Of a stretch of 64,000 nt of DNA, positions 29,801 through 38,200 are shown in pieces. The notes below the pieces were generated by a model, which did no database searches, was not told the DNA's origin, and saw only the letters and a program-made list of their open reading frames with translations. The translations under genes were made by a program, and so were the position numbers. The stretch spans positions 310,001 to 374,000 of the forward strand of contig NC_035923.1 of the NCBI RefSeq assembly GCF_000348985.1, written 5' to 3'. Source of the DNA: Huiozyma naganishii CBS 8797. Lineage: Eukaryota; Ascomycota; Saccharomycetes; Saccharomycetales; Saccharomycetaceae. Positions within the stretch are counted from its first letter, which is position 1; every line of letters starts with the position of its first letter.

Positions 29801-30073
29801 CCATCTTCAAGAAAGATAAACACACAACCTATCAAAATCGGCACACATGCTTCAATCACCGAGCATGAACCCATCTACGAAGTTAAACCAGAGCCCTCCA
29901 GATGGGAAGATACCACCGCCGCAGAAATATTGCATAATCCCGACGATTTGACCGTCGATAATAGACCTATTTTTGCCACTGCAAAGACACTTGCAAAAGC
30001 CGTCAAGAAACCGACTAGAACCAAAGTAAAAAAGAACTTGGAAAGAATATCTCAGATACTAGTAACAAAGTAA
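26879..30073 (+). CDS. SRS2: Srs2 DNA helicase (UvrD family), C-terminal motif displaced by a frameshift
   Basis: Superfamily 1 3'-5' helicase that strips Rad51 from DNA and is recruited to SUMO-modified PCNA to block unwanted recombination. The helicase core spans about residues 1-770: Walker A GPGTGKT (~37-43), TFTNKAAKEM, Walker B DEFQD (~245), GDPDQSIYAFRNA, ENYRSSQKIL, STIHGAKGLEWPVV, FVAQTRAK. An acidic insert interrupts the last part. The tail is Ser/Lys-rich and includes the conserved TTAAEILHNPDD and TVDNRP blocks. The frame stops at 30073, before the family's C-terminal SUMO-interacting motif, which lies intact one frame over (30066-30176). Length 1064 versus 1174 in S. cerevisiae, about 1100 if joined. 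Convergent with GWT1. Confidence 0.93.
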   Translation: MQQCDNDLDRILSSLNKQQRLATEFDPTQVLQIIAGPGTGKTKVLTSRVAFLLLKHKWSPKDIVVTTFTNKAAKEMVERLTSMLAHTGVNVGDLNIGTFHSVCLRILTRFGDKIGLTPGWRIIEEKEVDAIVNEMIEKTPDQVRDYASSFDRIVNLCRPKGNGEEWVIHPKMIKKEISRLKSCAILPEEYANESVHDSALAHYYEVYHKELTKLNALDFDDLLMYCFRLLSEERCMPHIKHVFVDEFQDTNSIQMDLMFMLAKGNHHVSRGITVVGDPDQSIYAFRNALVHNFQEMANKSPLQCSQIVLIENYRSSQKILNTSETLIKQQTKGRTLRTPLHAQFDCKFPPVYVNFPVQFLQGTSLAKEILYLKALPSLFSYSDFAILVRQRRQIKSIESALIEHRIPYHIIRGRAFWDLKEITAILNLLRCVYSDNEKNALLTSLLYPSRGLGQTSADKLTLLMDQNPLESPYNVLKNVASNQLPFSGGNKIKSVIISFVHMIDSCRSLLGQPPSTVLEGIFDQLYQMSGLQQEYLYVDGKNKSSDTGSERDITAKAPNYENPRHKNVMLLKSYFMENKAIEDLLIDQKNETSNGVSNSGSDGKELDAKTYICNFFNSLSVFTTELSETDTLADDDKNKNGEGQITISTIHGAKGLEWPVVLIPGCVEGIIPSIFSKDDEDEDIDEDDEDNDAEQSNENKTSKNNTNSKRGKNTEATLDEERRMFFVAQTRAKVLLYLSSVTESNNATVGGPSRFLTPELMSTMVDDQKVFQNEQNIKALYKALGKGMPSLEPSFSIKQLVRDYSKFIQNSRIFVWNGDGVRKSATPGFTEQHQAPMAALNAEFTTAAAQLKVESPEKNPVKMYSAMSSSKRSSVKGKDFSSSAKSYAPTSIRKVAHRPSIKAPDNYGKVATKRKLFVSPTNSPAKTENNTKKSCLNHIPDSNLSPQITTPRVNLEQADTHSNYFNQGSQTTRRPSSRKINTQPIKIGTHASITEHEPIYEVKPEPSRWEDTTAAEILHNPDDLTVDNRPIFATAKTLAKAVKKPTRTKVKKNLERISQILVTK

Positions 30074-30176
30074 AAAGGAAGCTACGTTCAGTCAATTTGA
30101 TATATTTTCCCAACTCTCGAAAGCAAAAAAGAAGGCCAAGTTGACTGATGGAGAAATCATCGTTATAGATGATTAA
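30066..30176 (+). other. SRS2: Out-of-frame C-terminal SUMO-interacting segment of SRS2
   Basis: The frame one base ahead of SRS2 is open from 30066 and reads through FDIFSQLSKAKKKAKL and ends GEIIVIDD before a TAA at 30174-30176. S. cerevisiae Srs2 ends with nearly the same sequence, from DIFSQLSRAKKK to GEIIVID, and that Ile-Ile-Val-Ile-Asp stretch is the SUMO-binding motif. A stop at 30063-30065 in this frame and the SRS2 stop at 30071-30073 confine any frame switch to 30066-30073. Seen directly; the cause is unknown. Confidence 0.85.
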
Positions 30177-30211
30177 CATTGTTCAGGTTAATTCAAGGGG
30201 AGATATACAGG

Positions 30212-30236
30212 TATATATATATATATATATATATAT
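30212..30236. repeat. (TA)n microsatellite
   Basis: A perfect TA repeat of about 25 bases in the SRS2-GWT1 convergent spacer. Confidence 0.9.
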
Positions 30237-30307
30237 CTTTTCTTTCGTTCTCTCGTTATTTAATAGGTGCATATATATTCAAAGCATTATAAAAGTTCTA
30301 AGAACTC

Positions 30308-31759
30308 TTACAGTCTTACAAATATCTTCATTTTGTACAAAACGACGGAAACCAGTGCAATAAAGCCTGAATAACCAAGGAGGACCAAAAGAGAATTGAC
30401 AGTTGAAGCATCAATAGTTGACATAGACATGTTGACTACACCAGTACTGATATTTGCCAACAAGAACAAAATCAACCCATTAGAGTTCATTGATTCCAAA
30501 ATAACTGAAGTTTTCGGCTCGGTAAGTGAAATTTTGAAGACCATGTCAATCAAACAATAGCACATTAAAAATCCAATGTTAAAGGTAACAACCCACAGTG
30601 TGTATGGAAGGTTTGCGAACCTTCTGGACACGGTACGTGGGTCAGTTTCAAAGACGCCCTTTGTAAGAGCCAGCATACACACAAAGGAAATGGAGAGACC
30701 CTTAAGTGGAGTAACTGTGGTGATTCTTTCCCAGGTCGAGTATTTCTTGAAACTTTCCAATGGTGTAACAGAGCGCTTATAGAAGTTGTTTTTTGTCGGC
30801 GTGTTGCCTAACACAAACAATCCAACACTTTGTCCCCACAAAAATATTGCACAGTAGCCCAAGAATGACACTAGGCCTTCTCTATTTGCGCTGACAATGC
30901 CTGTCCTGTCTGCCAGAATTAGATACGTCAGGAATACGTCGTCTTTGATTAAGAACCATTCATATATCGAAGAAATTGACAGGGCAATAAGAAACCTTGG
31001 GATATATTCTGCAATTGGGTCGATAAAAACAAGCACAATCGGTAGTAGAGACAAAGTAATGAAAAAATTCCAATGAACCCCGTACTCAGTAACGTGTTCC
31101 TGATACTCCAAATTCTTGACAAAATACAATCTCAGCAGACCCAAAATCAGTAAAGTGTGGCAAGACCTAACGGCTCCTAAAATCCTTTTAAAAAAGGAGG
31201 GTTTTTTTATAGACTTCAACAGAGGACGTGCGGCTACAATTCCGTTGCTGAACACAAAGGAACCTACACCCAGATCCATTAATGACGTGCCCCATGTTTC
31301 CACTTTTGCAAATCTGCGAGGGAAGACCCTGAAATCCACCGCGAGAATAGCTAAGCACGTCACAATCAACATATGCGATCTATACGCAGTAATGTACGGT
31401 TTTTTAATTAATTTGAATTGAATTTTTTCCTTTGTAGGGCCCTTCTTTACTGGCTTAATTGGATGGGGTTTCGATGTGAAGGCCTTGGAGCAAAAATAAA
31501 CTATGACACATGGAATCAACATCAAACTCATAAGAAGTCCTGTTTGTTTAGCATATAATGTCATGGATGCCAGTAATGCAACCCAGTTCAGAATGAAATC
31601 TACCCATATATTCACTCCTTCGTCTCCAGATGCCGAATTAAAGATGTTCCAGCAAAAGTATGACACCACTGCCACGGAAGTGACATAATTGACTTCCGTC
31701 AATGTACCACCATTTAAATTTGAAACAAAGTCCTCTTTACGCTGTTTCAATAGCGACAT
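30308..31759 (-). CDS. GWT1: GPI-anchor inositol acyltransferase
   Basis: Acylates the inositol of glucosaminyl-phosphatidylinositol in the ER, an early essential step of GPI-anchor synthesis. The 483 residues match S. cerevisiae Gwt1 (490), with about thirteen membrane segments. Family blocks are unmistakable: the start MSLLKQRKEDFVSNLNGGTL, AKVETWGTSLMDLGVGSFVF, YQEHVTEYGVHWNFFITLSL and RRFANLPYTLW. This gene supplies anchors for proteins such as the PRY3 product at the right end of the window. Confidence 0.97.
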   Translation of the reverse strand: MSLLKQRKEDFVSNLNGGTLTEVNYVTSVAVVSYFCWNIFNSASGDEGVNIWVDFILNWVALLASMTLYAKQTGLLMSLMLIPCVIVYFCSKAFTSKPHPIKPVKKGPTKEKIQFKLIKKPYITAYRSHMLIVTCLAILAVDFRVFPRRFAKVETWGTSLMDLGVGSFVFSNGIVAARPLLKSIKKPSFFKRILGAVRSCHTLLILGLLRLYFVKNLEYQEHVTEYGVHWNFFITLSLLPIVLVFIDPIAEYIPRFLIALSISSIYEWFLIKDDVFLTYLILADRTGIVSANREGLVSFLGYCAIFLWGQSVGLFVLGNTPTKNNFYKRSVTPLESFKKYSTWERITTVTPLKGLSISFVCMLALTKGVFETDPRTVSRRFANLPYTLWVVTFNIGFLMCYCLIDMVFKISLTEPKTSVILESMNSNGLILFLLANISTGVVNMSMSTIDASTVNSLLVLLGYSGFIALVSVVLYKMKIFVRL

Positions 31760-31950
31760 TGGTATGTGTTGGAGTGGACTTGGTTTCAGTAACCTTTTTA
31801 TGGACCACTAAGCTTTACGTGTCACATATTTTTGATATTTTTTTTGCTCTTTTTTATTTTACTTTCTTCCAGAATATGAAGAATATGATTATTTAACCGT
31901 CAGCCGAGATTCGTCTGAAATATATATTAAATATGCATTAGTAACACTTG

Positions 31951-34209
31951 TTAATGGAGGGGGTTCTTTGTAGATAGTTTCTCCTTTGGAACTCCGTAAC
32001 CAATTTGCGTGTACGCAGGGTCGGGAGCAATTTCGTCCGGGATCCGGTAAGGTTCATCTGCTTCCGAATCAGCTTCTTTCAAAACGTCTCCTTGCTTTAG
32101 CTTATCGTTGGACATCATGTTACCCCAACTGCTCGTTCTATTGATCGGTTCTATACGTTTCAATTCAGAGAGCTTTTGTCGTTTTGGAGACGGATAAGTC
32201 GTATCTACTTTGGATTCTTTTTCCAAATGAGGGATGCTATGTAAGCTCTCCGTATTAGATCGTTTGTGAGACTCCTCGTTGGATGCCTTAATTTTATCTA
32301 ACACTTCCTTGGTCTTGGCTCTCAGAGAGGTGGTGGGAGACCCACTTGCGCCGTTTGATTTCTCCAAAATAGACATATCCACTTTATAACGCGTCTTCGA
32401 CGGTGGTTTTCCTGAAATTTGGTTCGTTCCCGGTAAATCGGAACCACTGTCATTTATAATTTCACATGAAAATTGCTCTGTATTTCCTTTGGGACACGAA
32501 ATACACCAGTTGAAGTTATTGATGTGTACCTTTGGGAAGTTATCTCTTCTATGGTTCACATTTGCCGTATTGAGTAGAAGCTCCATCAAAAAGGCAGGCG
32601 TCACCACTGGAATGGCATGTTTGTCCTTGACGTACTCAAGTTTCATCTTCAAGAAGTTTCGGCAAACGAGACTCTGTTTGCTCCTATCGTTAGCACTCAC
32701 GTTTAGTTTAAACATGTCACTGTACTTGTTATTCCAAAGGACATGTGTTGTAGGTATACTAGATAATGAAGAGAGGTTGACCACAAGCAGATCAATATTA
32801 TTATTCAAGTATTCGGAGTATGTTACACCTTTCCCCGATAATTGTTTTAGGATCTTTTTTAGATGCAGCAATTCGACACCCTGAAAGCCTGAAATAGAAA
32901 TATGCAAATTGGAATCACCATTGTGACAGAGCTTACGCGTTGGTTTAATGCTAAATTTGTTGGTCCGTAGAAATGGTTTCGACCAGGAATCTACGGGTGT
33001 TATTAGTTGTTTATAGTGTAGACACCTTTCAATGAAAAATTCCGTTGCCACTGGTGCCATGCCATTTTTGGCGATACGTAATTCATCTACTGGGATGGAG
33101 CTGGGGACCAATAAATAATCAGGGTATGTCAAATCAGATGTCATTATTACTCCTCCATTTCTCTTTATTACATCAATTAAAATTGTGGCGTGTTTATCGG
33201 TGAATTTTGGGTGAATGGTAAAAGTACAATTCTCAAATATTGGTCTTGATTTTTCTGGAACGACTATTTTTGCATTGGGTGATGAGCTGCTGGTGCCGTT
33301 CTGTGGGGTTGGTTCATTTTCAAAATCCCCCTTCTTATTGTCTTCTTGAGTTTTAGGCATTTTGACGGAAAACGCTCTCTTCCACAGTCGTGAGGCCTCC
33401 GGTTTGAATTTGTTTAGTAGAACGGAATTCGGTCTTGCACTAGATTCAAGGTCATCGTTATCAGTGGGTTTAGGGGGGATCTTCTGATCAGCAAACCGCT
33501 GATCCACATCTGGCCAACAATTGCAAGCCCCTAAGCCAATCTGCTCGTCAGATTGGTTCAAAACATTTTTGGTCAGGTAAAATGGGTCGTATTCTAGTGT
33601 ACCGTGCCTCCTATGACAATCCATTATCCATTTGGGATGTACAATTGGAATATCTTCTGCCATCGCGGACTCTATTCGTACACCATGTAAAGTATCTGAG
33701 ATGAAAATGACATTGGAAGATGGGTTTGTAGTTTTGGCGTCCTTGACAAAGTATTTGCTGACACATTTAAAGCAACCATCCTCCTTGGCTATTCGTTCCA
33801 AGTCTGGCACAGGGTACTTCTCGTCTTGGATCCTCCCTATGAAGATATAATAATTTTCAAACGGTAGGGCAGAATATCTTGACTGTAAGACAAGTAACAT
33901 CCTTTGCGTTTGTTTCTTATACATTTGGAAGTTAAAATGGTCCGCCATTGTAACGTCTTCCCCATTTATCCAAAGTTCATAAATCTCATTAACTATTGTG
34001 GACTCGACAAACACAATATCTGGTCGCAACTTAATAGCAAACTTATACTTGGTTGTATCTCTATTATTATTCAGAATAATCACGTTAACTTTTGTCATTA
34101 GATCAGTGGTATATTCACCCCCAAGTTTATAAATTCTTTTCCTTAACTGCTTGGAAAGTTCCTCCTCTATCCCTGTAGGACAAAATGTTATACCGCTGAA
34201 CGGTTTCAT
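31951..34209 (-). CDS. DPB11: BRCT-repeat replication initiation and checkpoint protein
   Basis: TopBP1 orthologue. It links CDK-phosphorylated Sld2 and Sld3 at origins and activates Mec1 in the DNA damage checkpoint. The start MKPFSGITFCPTGIEEE matches S. cerevisiae Dpb11. The 752 residues (764 in yeast) hold two BRCT pairs: repeats 1-2 at about 1-230 (conserved WIMDCHRR) and 3-4 at about 310-600 (ATEFFIERC, LWSKPF-like, GFQGVELLHL, TPAFLMELL, NWCISCPKG). The tail carries the RTSSWGNMMS block of the Mec1-activating region. Its last ~15 residues differ from S. cerevisiae. Divergent from SIP4 over 994 bases. Confidence 0.96.
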   Translation of the reverse strand: MKPFSGITFCPTGIEEELSKQLRKRIYKLGGEYTTDLMTKVNVIILNNNRDTTKYKFAIKLRPDIVFVESTIVNEIYELWINGEDVTMADHFNFQMYKKQTQRMLLVLQSRYSALPFENYYIFIGRIQDEKYPVPDLERIAKEDGCFKCVSKYFVKDAKTTNPSSNVIFISDTLHGVRIESAMAEDIPIVHPKWIMDCHRRHGTLEYDPFYLTKNVLNQSDEQIGLGACNCWPDVDQRFADQKIPPKPTDNDDLESSARPNSVLLNKFKPEASRLWKRAFSVKMPKTQEDNKKGDFENEPTPQNGTSSSSPNAKIVVPEKSRPIFENCTFTIHPKFTDKHATILIDVIKRNGGVIMTSDLTYPDYLLVPSSIPVDELRIAKNGMAPVATEFFIERCLHYKQLITPVDSWSKPFLRTNKFSIKPTRKLCHNGDSNLHISISGFQGVELLHLKKILKQLSGKGVTYSEYLNNNIDLLVVNLSSLSSIPTTHVLWNNKYSDMFKLNVSANDRSKQSLVCRNFLKMKLEYVKDKHAIPVVTPAFLMELLLNTANVNHRRDNFPKVHINNFNWCISCPKGNTEQFSCEIINDSGSDLPGTNQISGKPPSKTRYKVDMSILEKSNGASGSPTTSLRAKTKEVLDKIKASNEESHKRSNTESLHSIPHLEKESKVDTTYPSPKRQKLSELKRIEPINRTSSWGNMMSNDKLKQGDVLKEADSEADEPYRIPDEIAPDPAYTQIGYGVPKEKLSTKNPLH

Positions 34210-34528
34210 GTCCTATAGTGTATGCAGTGTTGGGCAAATTGTATCTTATGGAACAGAAAGTGCAAACTCTAGCCACTCTCCTGCCGAAGTGTACCAAAAT
34301 ATTACTAAAGGTGGAGAGCAACAACAGAGAATAAGACGAGGTCTCAATCGAGCTGTTCAGACAGATGGACTCTTATCTAAGCAGACTCACAATTTTACTA
34401 CACAATATTACGTACAGATGCCCTGTAGAAACTGTAGGTAATATTTTCATGAAAACTAAGAGACATGCCTGGAATCAAAAACAACAACAAAAAAAAAATA
34501 AAAAAATACAAAAAACGTGACACATGTC

Positions 34529-34535
34529 CGGGTAA
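34529..34535 (-). promoter_or_regulatory. Reb1 site
   Basis: CGGGTAA on the plus strand, i.e. TTACCCG on the minus strand, the core consensus of the general regulatory factor Reb1. It stands between DPB11 and the CCCTA array and probably marks the edge of a nucleosome-depleted region (inference). Confidence 0.6.
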
Positions 34536-34570
34536 ACAAATTCCAGGTACTAGCGCCGCACCTAGAAAGC

Positions 34571-34705
34571 AAGCCCTATTTTTTTAAGCCCTAGTTTCCA
34601 GCCCTATTTTTTAAGCCCTAGTTTCCAGCCCTATTTTTTTAAGCCCTAGTTTCCAGCCCTAGTTTGCAAACCCTAGTTTCCAAGCCCTAATTCCCAAGCC
34701 CTAAC
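34571..34705 (+). repeat. Tandem array of ten Tbf1-like CCCTA motifs
   Basis: Ten units of 13-15 bases, each with the core RCCCTA preceded by A or AA. The first six form a 28-base higher-order unit repeated three times, alternating a CCCTAT plus T-tract unit and a CCCTAGTTTCC unit. The last two units carry the full AGCCCTAA form, which fits the Tbf1 consensus ARCCCTAA. All motifs have the same orientation. Function as a Tbf1-binding boundary is inferred. Confidence 0.85.
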
Positions 34706-34734
34706 TTCTTCTGGGAACCCTTCTTTGGTAGAAT

Positions 34735-34746
34735 TCCATTGGTCCG
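34735..34746 (+). promoter_or_regulatory. Carbon-source response element 1 (SIP4 promoter)
   Basis: TCCATTGGTCCG matches the Cat8/Sip4 consensus YCCRTTNRNCCG at every position. SIP4 is a known Cat8 target in S. cerevisiae and Sip4 binds the same element, so positive autoregulation is likely. Confidence 0.75.
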
Positions 34747-34756
34747 AAGTGTGATC

Positions 34757-34768
34757 TCCGTTCGTCCG
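34757..34768 (+). promoter_or_regulatory. Carbon-source response element 2 (SIP4 promoter)
   Basis: TCCGTTCGTCCG also matches YCCRTTNRNCCG at every position, starting 22 bases after the first element and in the same orientation, i.e. about two helical turns apart. Confidence 0.72.
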
Positions 34769-34862
34769 GGCCCACCACCAGGGTTTCGGTCTCTGACAAT
34801 AACTGCGTGCTTAACCGGTAACCTCCTTTCCCCGGTGTAGTTCCCGCTTTAACCCTCTGCGG

Positions 34863-34868
34863 CCCCAG
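34863..34868 (-). promoter_or_regulatory. Possible Mig1 site (SIP4 promoter)
   Basis: Read on the minus strand this is CTGGGG preceded by GCATTA, fitting the Mig1 pattern of an AT-rich flank and SYGGGG. Glucose repression of SIP4 would be expected. A short motif, so moderate support only. Confidence 0.4.
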
Positions 34869-35203
34869 TAATGCGTTGTTGTTTCCTTACCTTTCCCGAA
34901 CAACGTAGACCAGTGGTAGCGCGCTCTAAGTGGCGGCTATGACAAGGCAGCAGTCACGGTTGGACGTCGAATGCACGGTAGGTAATATAAAGATCAATCA
35001 GTCAGTAACACCTTGTTTGTAAGTTTTCCACGCTCTGTTTGCAGAAACACTGGGAACTGAACATTCAGAGTAAGTGGGACGGCAGTCTCTTGTGTTGGCC
35101 AGTAGACCAAAACAGTACATAGCTTACACATATAGAGTAGAAATTATACTAGTTACTCGAGCGATAGAAGGTGGAAGACACAAAACACAAACACAAACAA
35201 CAA

Positions 35204-38200
35204 ATGGAATCGAGTTCAAGTTCGCATAGTGTCGTTAGTGCGTCTAAGAGTAACCAGAGAGTGAAATTCAGGAAGAATCAGGCTTGTGATAGGTGCCGGT
35301 TGAAAAAAATTAAATGTGATGGTTTGAAACCCACTTGCACAAACTGTGCCAAGATCAATTTCTTATGTAAGACGTCCCATAAATTGTCGAGGAGAGGTCT
35401 GCCCAAGGGTTACACCGAGGCCCTAGAACAGGAAGTGGTTCGATTACAAAATGTACTAAGGGACCAAAACATAGAATTTAATAAAATGGACGTCAGGTCC
35501 ACTGTAGGTGATGAAAAAGAATTAATATCATCCACTCAAGAACAGTTTGATAGGGATCCTGGTTTATCACATTCTCCAGTGGGGAAAACAAATGCGGCTC
35601 TCACTGCAACTGAAGAAACTCCTGGTACAATGAAAATGTCCTTAATGAACGATACTTTCCATTTGGCTCCCAATTATTATCTACAAACAGCCAACGAATA
35701 TTATTTGGGGAATTGGACTTGGAAAACTTTGTTAGAGGGAGACAGTGATAGAAACAGGGAAAGTGTTGTTCCAAGTGGGAAAGAGGATAGTTGGCTGCGC
35801 GAAGTACAGTACCAGTTAATTCTTCGTCACCTAGAGTTAAACTCCCAATATTACTACTTGCCCCAATTCTTGGTACAAAAATACGGTAGTAATTCTGTGC
35901 TGCTGAAAAAATTGTTGTTAACAGCCCTAAATAACTTCTTTGACTGTCACAATTCACTGGTACCCATCCTCTTCTCGCAAGATGACTGGAAAAAATCTTT
36001 ACAAGAATTTATTGAGAACAATGATAATAATGGTCAGATAAGTTTGAATTTTCTACTGAGAGATAAAAACGATCCATTGAACCTCGTGTGCATGCTTTAT
36101 ATTGTCCAACTGAATTGGAACTGTATTTCTCCCTTTAAACTGTTCGAAATGACCAAGTTCGTATGCACGGCAACAACCAACGAAACCATACAAAACTTTC
36201 AAGTTCTTTTGCTGGCGTGCTATTATTTCATGGGGAGTAGCGATCCAGCAGATATTATTCGAGCCACAGAGTTGTTAAACTTGGCTCACGCAAAAGTTGT
36301 CACTATGGGACTCTTCATCAATGCCCGAAATTTAGTCCCCATGATGCGGAATAAATCAGAAGGACTACCAAATAGACAAAATATAAGCAACAGTGTCACC
36401 AAGACAGTTTCTTTTTGGTGCTTTGAATTCCTAAATGGGTGGTGGAGTTTCTTGCAGGGACTACCAAAGACTGATTTCCTGGTTAGTGAATTTCATCCTA
36501 GAAACCTTTCAGTTTTAAATATTCCAAGTTTGAAACCATTCAGTTTACTAGTTGATATTTTTTTAGTTGAGTTGGATGGGAGGAACCTACTACAAACGAT
36601 AAAACAAGACCAAAACGCAAAATTGATTCTAAGCGTCGAGAACTTCAGAAAAGTACTATCAGACTGGAGACTATATCATGACTTGGAAGAGCATGATGAA
36701 CTTAACAGAGCATTCTTATTACAGAATAAAAGTGGTGAAGATACAGGGGATAAACCACCCGCTGATGGTTTAAACTACAAAACACATGATAAAGTGTTGA
36801 ACGTGCCGGTCATCAATTTGGGGAAGGCAGAAAGTGTAGAGATCCAACTAACACTGTACTATTTGGTGCTACTCTTAATTTCGCATGGAAGATTTTCAAG
36901 GCAAAAAATGATAAAGAAGTCTAAGCTGAATTCCTTGGCAGAAATATCCTTTGAGATCCTTTCTCTCTATTACCTCATTTTAGTAAAGAGGACAGTTAAT
37001 GAACAACCTAAGCAGTTCGAGGTTTTCCATTTTTTACCCTGTCCAAACGATGACGTTGTGTCAATGAGTCTGGAATGCCTATGCCAATGGGGCGAGGTTT
37101 ATAACAACAACGTACAACAAAAAAATAGCAAAGTTAAGCAGGATGTTCAATGGAACTTCAAGAAATATAAGTGCTTTCTGTTACAGTGGTGTCAGGTGTG
37201 GTATTTCGACAATAATAATGAAGACGGTGGATTATATTCCAAACTGTCATCGACCTATGATTTTGACTCATGTAACTTAGAGGTAACCTCTATGAATGAT
37301 AATTTTGAACCTCTAGTGGGTAGAACCAAATACTTGAACTCGCTTTCTGAATTCCAGTCTCTGGGAACGAAGAATGTTTTCCTTCGCACAGATTCCAAGG
37401 CTATCATGGATCAGTTTAATATGTTTTCAGGAAATAATAACAACTTCTCGTCTATCTTTAGGCAGATGAACACTCCTATCCTCGGGAATGAGATGGGCAA
37501 TGCGCTTGTTAACAATTCCGGTGGTATTGGCCAAAATAATAACCCACTGCTGACATTACTAGGTGTGAAAAGTAGCAACAATATGAGTTCTGCATACAAT
37601 CTCTCTCCCCAGGGCAGGAAACAAGAAGAATCTGATGATGGTTATGCCGAGGACGACGACGAGGACGATGAATCAGGTCCGTTGGAGATCCCGTTTAGAA
37701 GGAGAGGATCTCTCTTTCAACAGCGGCATATACAGCCGCCACAGGACAAAACCTTTGAATACGACCGTAATGCGTCCAACGATCAGCGGCAGAGCGTCGA
37801 TCATATAATTTTAGAGAATAAAGAAGGTTCCGTGATGGCGGCTGATCAATATGAGATCAACTCTCGAAACGGTACGATAAAGAGGCCCAAAAGTAGGAAC
37901 GCCGAGAGCAGATATCCGAAAAAAAGACTGAAGCATGACCAGGACCTAGGCACTGCTTCTAGCAATGTGACAGTTCTCAATGTTTTGCGAAGCCCAGCCA
38001 CTAGCGAGCCCAGGCCGCTCCCCCAACTTCTGACTCAGGGACAAGACCAAGAGCAGCAACAGTCTGCTGGCCAACTTCCACCACCAGAACCGGTCCATCC
38101 GCAGTTTTCCCCACCAGCCTCCACGAGCATGGCTCTAATCCGGTCACCGTTTGCATCTACGTTGGTACTACAGGAGAATTTTCTCAACTACAACGGATCA

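Larger units (their letters stand above)
34210..35203. promoter_or_regulatory. Divergent DPB11-SIP4 regulatory region
   Basis: This 994-base spacer is rich in recognisable sites. From the DPB11 side: a poly(A) tract (34484-34507), a Reb1 site CGGGTAA (34529-34535), ten tandem CCCTA motifs (34571-34705), two carbon-source response elements (34735-34768), a Mig1-type CCCCAG (34863-34868), and TATAAA (34986-34991) about 215 bases before the SIP4 ATG. No protein or RNA gene is supported inside it. Confidence 0.75.

Noticed and set aside
30066..30073. Known programmed +1 frameshift signal in SRS2
   Set aside because: None of the known yeast +1 heptamers (CTTAGGC, CTTAGTT, GCGAGTT) is present. AAG-TAA-A at a stop codon is only loosely like the antizyme site, so sequencing error or mutation is more likely.
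34571..34705. Telomere or subtelomere interpretation of the CCCTA array
   Set aside because: It is flanked on both sides by conserved single-copy genes in normal order, and budding-yeast telomeres of this family use other repeats. A factor-binding array is a better reading.
35171..35203. Upstream extension of SIP4
   Set aside because: It begins with GTG; the first ATG in frame is at 35204 and keeps the whole zinc cluster.
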